NCBI GenBank assembly: GCA_964489525.1
Contig: CAZAYY010000003.1
Span: 1 to 64,000, forward strand
Source of the DNA: CAZAYY01 sp964489525
Lineage (GTDB): Bacteria > Chloroflexota > Anaerolineae > Anaerolineales > JABWBV01
Direction of reading: 5' to 3'
Length of the DNA: 64,000 nucleotides
Shown here: in pieces, positions 58,886-64,000 of the stretch
Layout of the letters: each line of letters starts with the position of its first letter
Position numbering within the stretch: position 1 is the stretch's first letter
Made by a program: the position numbers and the translations under genes
The notes under the pieces: model-generated
Databases searched by the model: none
What the model was told of the DNA's origin: nothing
Seen by the model: the letters and a program-made list of their open reading frames with translations, nothing else

Positions 58886-59880
58886 TGACCGCTGTTTCCA
58901 TTATTGTTCCCTGCTATAACGAGCAAGAAACCATCCGGCTTTTGCTTGAAGCGGTGCGCGGCCAGACCTACCCGCTGGATCAAATGGAAGTGGTCATTGC
59001 CGATGGCATGTCCAGCGACAAAACCCGGGCAGTTATTTCTCAATACCAGCAAGAACATCCTGACCTCAAAATTCAACTGGTAAACAACCCCCAGCGCAAC
59101 ATCCCCAGTGCCCTCAACCATGCCATCCGGGCCGCAGGGGGCGAAATCATCATCCGCCTGGACGCACACAGTGTTCCGGGGAAAGACTATGTCGAACGCT
59201 GTGTGACCGGTCTGCAAGCCGGGCTGGGGGATAACGTAGGCGGGGTTTGGGATATCCAACCCTGGCGCAGCACATGGCAGGCTCGCAGCATTGCCGCTGC
59301 AGCTGCCCACCCCATGGGCGTTGGCGGGGCGCGCTACCGTTATGCCAGCCAGCCCGCCTATGTAGACACGGTTCCCTTTGGCGCCTTCTACCGCAGCTTG
59401 TTCGACCGGGTGGGCCTGTTCGATGAAACCCTGCTGACCAACGAAGATTACGAATTGAATGTGCGCATTCGCCAGGCCGGGGGCAAAATTTGGATGGATC
59501 CAGCCATTAAGACGGTATATTTTGCCCGGCCCACCCTGGCTTCGCTGGCCCGCCAGTATTGGCGCTACGGTTTTTGGAAAGGCCAGATGCTGCGCCGCTA
59601 CCCCGAAACCATTCAATGGCGCCAGGCGCTGCCTCCGCTGTTTGTCCTGGGGCTGGTGGGGCTCGCCCTCCTGGCGCTTTTTTGGCCTTTTGCCCGTTGG
59701 TTGCTGCTGCTGGCTGCTGGGGGCTATGCCCTGGTGCTGGTGGCAGGCGGCATTCACACAGCACTGCGCAAACGCGACCCTGGGCTGCTCCTGGGCGTTC
59801 CCCTGGCCATTGCCGTGATGCATTTCTGCTGGGGCAGCGCGGCCTGGTTTTCTTTGGCAGGCAAAAGCAGCAAAAAATAA
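58885..59880 (+). CDS. GT2-family glycosyltransferase
   Basis: A 331-residue membrane-associated GT-A enzyme. The catalytic region has SIIVPCYNEQETI, IADGMSSDKT and the metal-binding RLDAHS (a DxD variant), with a conserved TNEDYELNVRIRQAGG. The last third has two or three hydrophobic helices that anchor it and may help translocate product. This resembles the succinoglycan ExoA-type transferases. Its start overlaps the kinase stop, a rare coupling of a transferase to a two-component system. The polysaccharide cluster follows behind a separate promoter. Confidence 0.9.
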   Translation: MTAVSIIVPCYNEQETIRLLLEAVRGQTYPLDQMEVVIADGMSSDKTRAVISQYQQEHPDLKIQLVNNPQRNIPSALNHAIRAAGGEIIIRLDAHSVPGKDYVERCVTGLQAGLGDNVGGVWDIQPWRSTWQARSIAAAAAHPMGVGGARYRYASQPAYVDTVPFGAFYRSLFDRVGLFDETLLTNEDYELNVRIRQAGGKIWMDPAIKTVYFARPTLASLARQYWRYGFWKGQMLRRYPETIQWRQALPPLFVLGLVGLALLALFWPFARWLLLLAAGGYALVLVAGGIHTALRKRDPGLLLGVPLAIAVMHFCWGSAAWFSLAGKSSKK

Positions 59881-59897
59881 ACCTCTAACCCGCTTTC

Positions 59898-59926
59898 CTG
59901 ACAGGGATTCAAGAAGGTGCTAAAAT
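59898..59926 (+). promoter_or_regulatory. promoter of the polysaccharide cluster
   Basis: CTGACA (59898-59903), 17 bases and TAAAAT (59921-59926). The start site is near 59933, with a 26-nt leader before the sugar transferase gene. Confidence 0.6.
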
Positions 59927-59958
59927 AATCAGCATATTCTGGTTAACAGCGCGAAAAC

Positions 59959-61395
59959 ATGACTGACCATAATTTTCCAGTACACAAAATGGGTCGTTTG
60001 GGCATCCACCCACGAGAGCGGATTTCGTTTCTGGTCCTTGGCGATTTCCTCGGGGGTGTGGTTTCCCTGGGAATTACCCTGTTGATTTGGGCCAACCGGG
60101 CCAATGAATGGCTGGACCCCTCGTTAGATTTTTTGCTTACCCGCCCACCCTGGTGGTTTTACCTGCTTCCATTTTTGTGGCTGGTTTTAATTGTGGACAC
60201 CTATAACGTTTACCGGATTGGCAATGTACGGGCAACCATTTCCAGCACACTGCTTTCGGCGCTTGTGGGCTTTATTGTTTATACCGTCGTTTATTTTTTC
60301 CCATCCGACCCCGGGCTGCTGCCGCGACTGGGAATCCCCATGTTCCTGGGTTTTTCTTCGCTGATCACCATTGGCTGGCATATCTCCTACAGCCGGTTGT
60401 TTGCAATGCCCCTGCTGCTGCGCCGGGCGGTTGTGGTTGGCGCCGGGCGGGCCGGGCAAACCTTCTTTCGGATGATGGAAGAACTGGCCCAAAGACCCTT
60501 TGATGTGGTTGCCGTGATTGATGATGATGCTGCAAAACAGGGTACCCTTTTCAATCGTGTGCCTGTGGTTGGGGGGTCTGAAAAACTTTTAGAAACGGTC
60601 AAGCAGTATGCCATCACCGATGTCATTGTGGCCATCTCTGGAAGCATTGAAAAACCCATGTTTGTTGAACTGCTCAAAGTGCAGGGCCTGGGCGTTGAAA
60701 TTGTCCGGATGCAAACCATTTACGAAGAACTCCTGGGCAGAGTGCCCATTTTTCACCAGGATTCGGATTGGATGCTGCGCTCTTTCGTGGAATACAGCCG
60801 GGCAACCACCATGTATGCCCTATTCAAGCGTTCGGTAGACATTCTGGCTGGCCTGGTTGGGCTGTTTGTCCTTGCCTTCATCTCCCCTTTCATCGCCCTG
60901 GCCAACCTGTTCGAAAGCGGCTTCCCGGTGTTTTATACCCAAACCCGCTCCGGTGAATTGGGCAAACCCTATGAAGTGTACAAATTCCGCACCATGCTGC
61001 AAGACGCAGAAAAAGACAACCGCCCCCACTGGACCGAAGTGGGCGACCCGCGGGTTACCAAAGTGGGGGTTTTTCTGCGCAAAACCCACCTGGACGAACT
61101 GCCCCAGCTCCTTAACGTGCTCCGTGGGGATATGAGCCTGGTAGGCCCCCGCCCTGAGCGGCCTGAATTGGTGGAATATTACCAGGACCTCGTGCCATTT
61201 TACCGGGCGCGGCTACTGGTTAAACCGGGCATCACCGGGTGGGCCCAGGTGCACCAGGAATATGCTTCAAGCATTGAAGAAACCAACATCAAACTTGAAT
61301 ATGACTTGTACTACATCAAGCACCGCAATGTGGTTATGGAATTGATAATTCTGCTCCGAACGCCGGCAACCGTGTTCGGTTTTCGAGGCCGGTAA
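59959..61395 (+). CDS. polyprenyl-phosphate sugar-1-phosphate transferase (exopolysaccharide initiating enzyme)
   Basis: A 478-residue membrane protein. It transfers a sugar phosphate from an NDP-sugar to undecaprenyl phosphate, the first step of surface polysaccharide assembly. The N-terminal half has four to five helices and a Rossmann-like segment (AVVVGAGRAGQTFFRMM). After another helix near 285-305, the catalytic domain has YKFRTMLQDAE, LRKTHLDELPQLLNVLRGDMSLVGPRPERPE, KPGITGWAQV and YDLYYIKHR. These motifs include the family's essential Asp-Glu pair. No clear Shine-Dalgarno precedes the ATG. The downstream NDP-sugar enzyme begins 28 bases on. Confidence 0.93.
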   Translation: MTDHNFPVHKMGRLGIHPRERISFLVLGDFLGGVVSLGITLLIWANRANEWLDPSLDFLLTRPPWWFYLLPFLWLVLIVDTYNVYRIGNVRATISSTLLSALVGFIVYTVVYFFPSDPGLLPRLGIPMFLGFSSLITIGWHISYSRLFAMPLLLRRAVVVGAGRAGQTFFRMMEELAQRPFDVVAVIDDDAAKQGTLFNRVPVVGGSEKLLETVKQYAITDVIVAISGSIEKPMFVELLKVQGLGVEIVRMQTIYEELLGRVPIFHQDSDWMLRSFVEYSRATTMYALFKRSVDILAGLVGLFVLAFISPFIALANLFESGFPVFYTQTRSGELGKPYEVYKFRTMLQDAEKDNRPHWTEVGDPRVTKVGVFLRKTHLDELPQLLNVLRGDMSLVGPRPERPELVEYYQDLVPFYRARLLVKPGITGWAQVHQEYASSIEETNIKLEYDLYYIKHRNVVMELIILLRTPATVFGFRGR

Positions 61396-61422
61396 CATGC
61401 CCTTTAACCACGAGGCAGACCG

Positions 61423-63330
61423 ATGAGCCAGGTCCAGTTTAGTCTGCGCAACCGCTTTTTGCTCCTGGGGGATGTACTGCTGATTGGCGTTTCGGTGTTT
61501 GGCAGTTTTGCCTTGCGCCTGGAATTTGGCCCATTGTTTAATTTTTTCCTGCCCCAGGCAATCATGATGTTTGTCCTGGCTGTGGCCATCAAACCGATTG
61601 TTTATCACATGGTTGGGTTATACCGCCGCCTGTGGGTTTTTGCCAGTATGGCAGAATTGAAGCTGGTGGTTGTTGGGGTAAGCCTGGCTTCCATCCTGGT
61701 GGGCATTGGGGTTGCAGCAGTGACCACGCTGCAGGTTGCCCTGGGTGATTTTTCCGGTTTTCCGCGCAGCGTCATCCTGATTGACCTCCTGCTCAGCCTG
61801 TTTATGGTGGGCGGGCTGCGCTTTGCCGTACGGCTGGTGTACGAAAGCCGCCCGGCAGCCCGTCAGGGCCGCAGCCAACGGGCACGCCGCCGCGTTCTGA
61901 TTGTGGGCGCGGGCAGCGCTGGCGACCTGGTGGTGCGCGAACTGCAAAAAAATCCCCAACTCGGCCTGGAGCCCATTTGTTTCCTGGATGATGACCCGGC
62001 GAAAATTCGCCACCAGGTCCATGGCGTCCCGGTGGACGGTGCCCTGGCCGACCTGCCCACGGTGATCCTCAACCGGCAAATCAACGAAGTCATCATTGCC
62101 ATCCCCAGCGCACCGGGGTCCACCGTCCGCAAAGTGACCGATGCCTGCCGGGCTGCTGGTGTCTCCTTCCGCACCATGCCGGGCATTTATGAACTTTTAG
62201 GCGGCAATGTCAATGTCTCTCGCCTGCGCGAGGTCGATATTACCGACCTGCTGCGGCGTGAACCCACCCAGGTGGACACGGCCCTGGTGGGGTTGGCCCT
62301 TTCCGGACGGGCCGTGCTGGTAACTGGAGCAGGCGGCTCGATTGGCCGTGAACTCTGCCGTCAGATTGCCCGTTGGGGACCTGCCAAGCTCATTTTGCTT
62401 GGCCACGGGGAAAACAGCATTTTCGAAACGATGAAAGAGATGGAAGCCAACTTCCCAACCTTGCCCATTTTTCCGGTAATTGCCGATGTGCGCGACAGCA
62501 ACCGGTTGTATTCCATTTTTGAACGCCATCGCCCCGAAGTGGTTTTTCACGCTGCAGCCCACAAACATGTTCCCTTAATGGAAGTGAATGTTGAAGAGGC
62601 GGTCACCAACAATGTCCTCGGCACCCGCAACATTGTGGATATGGGGGTGTCGTTCAACGTGCAGCGCCTGGTGATGATTTCAAGCGACAAAGCCGTCAAA
62701 CCCACCAGTGTGATGGGTGCCACCAAACGCGTGGCTGAAATGTTGGTAATTGATGCCGCCCGGCGCAGCGGATTGGCCTTCTCGGTGGTGCGTTTTGGCA
62801 ATGTCCTGGGCAGCCGGGGCAGCATTGTCCCCTTCTTCAAGCAGCAAATTGCCAGCGGCGGCCCGCTTACCGTAACCCATCCCGATATGCAGCGCTATTT
62901 CATGACCATCCCCGAAGCCGTGTACCTGGTTTTGCAAGCCTCCAGCATGGGCAAGGGCGGCGAGGTCTTTGTGCTCAACATGGGCATGCCCGTCCGAATT
63001 TTAGACCTGGCGGAAGACCTGGTGCGTCTTTCTGGGTTAGAACCCTATGTGGATATTGACATCGTCTTCACGGGGATTCGGCCCGGAGAAAAGCTGAGCG
63101 AAGAACTCTGGGATGAAAGCTCAGATTGCCAGCCCACCAATCACCCGGATGTGCTGCGCCTTGCGGGTGAAGAGAAACTGAACCGACAGGCCCTGGTGGA
63201 AGCCGTGGGTGAACTCATTTACCTGGCCCGCGAGGGCGACAGCGCCACCATTTTACAATATCTCGACCAATTGATTCCTGGGGCACAGGTTTCTACCACC
63301 CCGCCCGACGCTCGCGCTCCCTGGAACTGA
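61423..63330 (+). CDS. CapD/WbpM-like nucleoside-diphosphate sugar epimerase/dehydratase
   Basis: A 635-residue membrane-anchored SDR enzyme. Four hydrophobic helices (residues 10-150) are followed by a first Rossmann segment (LIVGAGSAGDLVVREL). The catalytic Rossmann domain has TGAGGSIGRELCRQI (G-rich loop at 301-307) and SSDKAVKPTSVMGATKR (from about 420), the SxxK/Met-type active site of 4,6-dehydratases such as WbpM and PglF. The enzyme likely converts a UDP-N-acetyl sugar for the polysaccharide begun by the upstream transferase. Spacing to neighbours is short (28 and 35 bases), so one operon is likely. Confidence 0.93.
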   Translation: MSQVQFSLRNRFLLLGDVLLIGVSVFGSFALRLEFGPLFNFFLPQAIMMFVLAVAIKPIVYHMVGLYRRLWVFASMAELKLVVVGVSLASILVGIGVAAVTTLQVALGDFSGFPRSVILIDLLLSLFMVGGLRFAVRLVYESRPAARQGRSQRARRRVLIVGAGSAGDLVVRELQKNPQLGLEPICFLDDDPAKIRHQVHGVPVDGALADLPTVILNRQINEVIIAIPSAPGSTVRKVTDACRAAGVSFRTMPGIYELLGGNVNVSRLREVDITDLLRREPTQVDTALVGLALSGRAVLVTGAGGSIGRELCRQIARWGPAKLILLGHGENSIFETMKEMEANFPTLPIFPVIADVRDSNRLYSIFERHRPEVVFHAAAHKHVPLMEVNVEEAVTNNVLGTRNIVDMGVSFNVQRLVMISSDKAVKPTSVMGATKRVAEMLVIDAARRSGLAFSVVRFGNVLGSRGSIVPFFKQQIASGGPLTVTHPDMQRYFMTIPEAVYLVLQASSMGKGGEVFVLNMGMPVRILDLAEDLVRLSGLEPYVDIDIVFTGIRPGEKLSEELWDESSDCQPTNHPDVLRLAGEEKLNRQALVEAVGELIYLAREGDSATILQYLDQLIPGAQVSTTPPDARAPWN

Positions 63331-63365
63331 ACCCGCAGCCAGATTTCAGAAAGGATACATTCTGC

Positions 63366-64000
63366 ATGACAGACTTCCCAGACTGGGAAAGGTTTATTGC
63401 CCAACATCCCCAAGCACACATCCTGCAAACCGCCCAGTGGGCCCAGTTAAAAGCGGGGTTTGGTTGGGAGGTGGAACCTGTGATTGTGGGTGAGGCAGGC
63501 GCTTTGCTGCTCTTTCGCCGCTTGCCATTGGGGTTAACCATTGCCTATATCCCAAAAGGGCCAGCAGGTCAAAATTGGCCTGCCCTCTGGCCAGCAGTGG
63601 ACGCCGTTTGCAAGCGGCGGCGAGCGGTTTTTCTCAAAATCGAACCCGACGCCTGGGCCAGCGGCGGCGAACCTTCCCTGGATGAAGCGGCTTTTTTGGC
63701 CGGAATTCCCGGCACGGTGCATAAAAGCCAACACACGGTCCAACCCCCTCGAACCATCTTGCTGGACATTCGCGCAGACGAGGCCACTTTGCTCCAACGC
63801 ATGAAGCAAAAAACCCGCTACAACATCCGGCTTGCGCTGAAAAAAGATGTGGTGGTGGGGTCATCAGGCGATGTGGCCGTGTTCAGCAACCTGATGAGCA
63901 TAACCGGGGAACGCGACCAGTTCGGCGTACACAGCCAGGACTATTACCAGCAGGCCTACGACCTGTTTCACCCTTCCGGAAACTGCCTGCTGCTGATCGC
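63366..64000 (+). CDS. FemAB-like peptidyl/aminoacyl transferase, cut by the window end
   Basis: 211 residues are visible and the frame stays open to the last base, so the 3' end is missing. FemAB proteins add amino acids from aminoacyl-tRNA to peptidoglycan precursors; relatives act on other surface polymers. Family marks are ILQTAQWAQLKAGFGWEV, PKGP in a characteristic place, VQPPRTILLDI, and MKQKTRYNIRLALKK, followed by the start of the second GNAT-like subdomain. The ATG at 63366 has AAAGGA about ten bases upstream and follows the CapD-like gene by 35 bases. Its place in an envelope cluster fits. Confidence 0.88.
   Translation, partial: MTDFPDWERFIAQHPQAHILQTAQWAQLKAGFGWEVEPVIVGEAGALLLFRRLPLGLTIAYIPKGPAGQNWPALWPAVDAVCKRRRAVFLKIEPDAWASGGEPSLDEAAFLAGIPGTVHKSQHTVQPPRTILLDIRADEATLLQRMKQKTRYNIRLALKKDVVVGSSGDVAVFSNLMSITGERDQFGVHSQDYYQQAYDLFHPSGNCLLLI

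Overview
The window looks like a chromosome segment of a Chloroflexota bacterium, most likely class Anaerolineae. This is inferred from gene content and was not tested by a search. Pointers are a Ser/Thr kinase fused to a STAND-type ATPase with TPRs, a soluble-adenylyl-cyclase-like tandem cyclase, a 4781-residue secreted protein built of SdrD/Cna-B-like repeats, secreted proteins carrying an 'LPLV/LPIL' motif, and the split DUF2344/B12-radical-SAM pair. No phage, IS element, integrase or CRISPR array was seen. The only mobile-like DNA is a small family of interspersed non-coding repeats.

Layout. 1-5 kb: tRNA-Arg(CCG), a TauE/SafE permease and the kinase-STAND-TPR regulator. 4.6-8.6 kb (minus): two SPFH-like membrane proteins and an inorganic pyrophosphatase behind a consensus promoter. 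8.9-18 kb: a signalling block in the order patatin, STAS antagonist, patatin, 7TM/PAS hybrid histidine kinase with Hpt, and REC-PP2C phosphatase. It faces an RsbW-like kinase and an uncharacterised protein on the other strand. This is the equipment of a partner-switching pathway in which two patatin-like lipid hydrolases are embedded. 18-26.4 kb (minus): the radical SAM pair, a GT1-type glycosyltransferase, and a tandem-cyclase/AAA/TPR protein whose gene overlaps the glycosyltransferase gene.

26.7-43.3 kb (minus): the cell-surface region. The giant protein has a signal peptide, a C39-like papain-fold domain that has lost its cysteine, about 25 repeats, and TIG, CARDB-like and PPC-like C-terminal modules. 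It has a consensus promoter, a leader of about 230 nt and a strong terminator. A secreted HExxH metalloprotease lies just upstream. 43.4-53 kb: housekeeping and accessory genes (LLM flavin oxidoreductase, TIGR04076 protein, SulP transporter, PAS/GAF histidine kinase, DUF1684 protein, nucleotidyltransferase, SET-domain protein, YifB/ComM ATPase with an apparently leaderless promoter).

53.4-64 kb (plus): a GNAT/acyl-CoA-synthetase fusion, RidA, then a translationally coupled response regulator, histidine kinase and GT2 glycosyltransferase. An exopolysaccharide/envelope cluster follows (polyprenyl sugar-phosphate transferase, CapD/WbpM-like NDP-sugar enzyme, FemAB-like transferase cut by the window edge).

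Functions are read from motifs and architecture only. Start codons were chosen by Shine-Dalgarno position and often lie inside the longest open frame.
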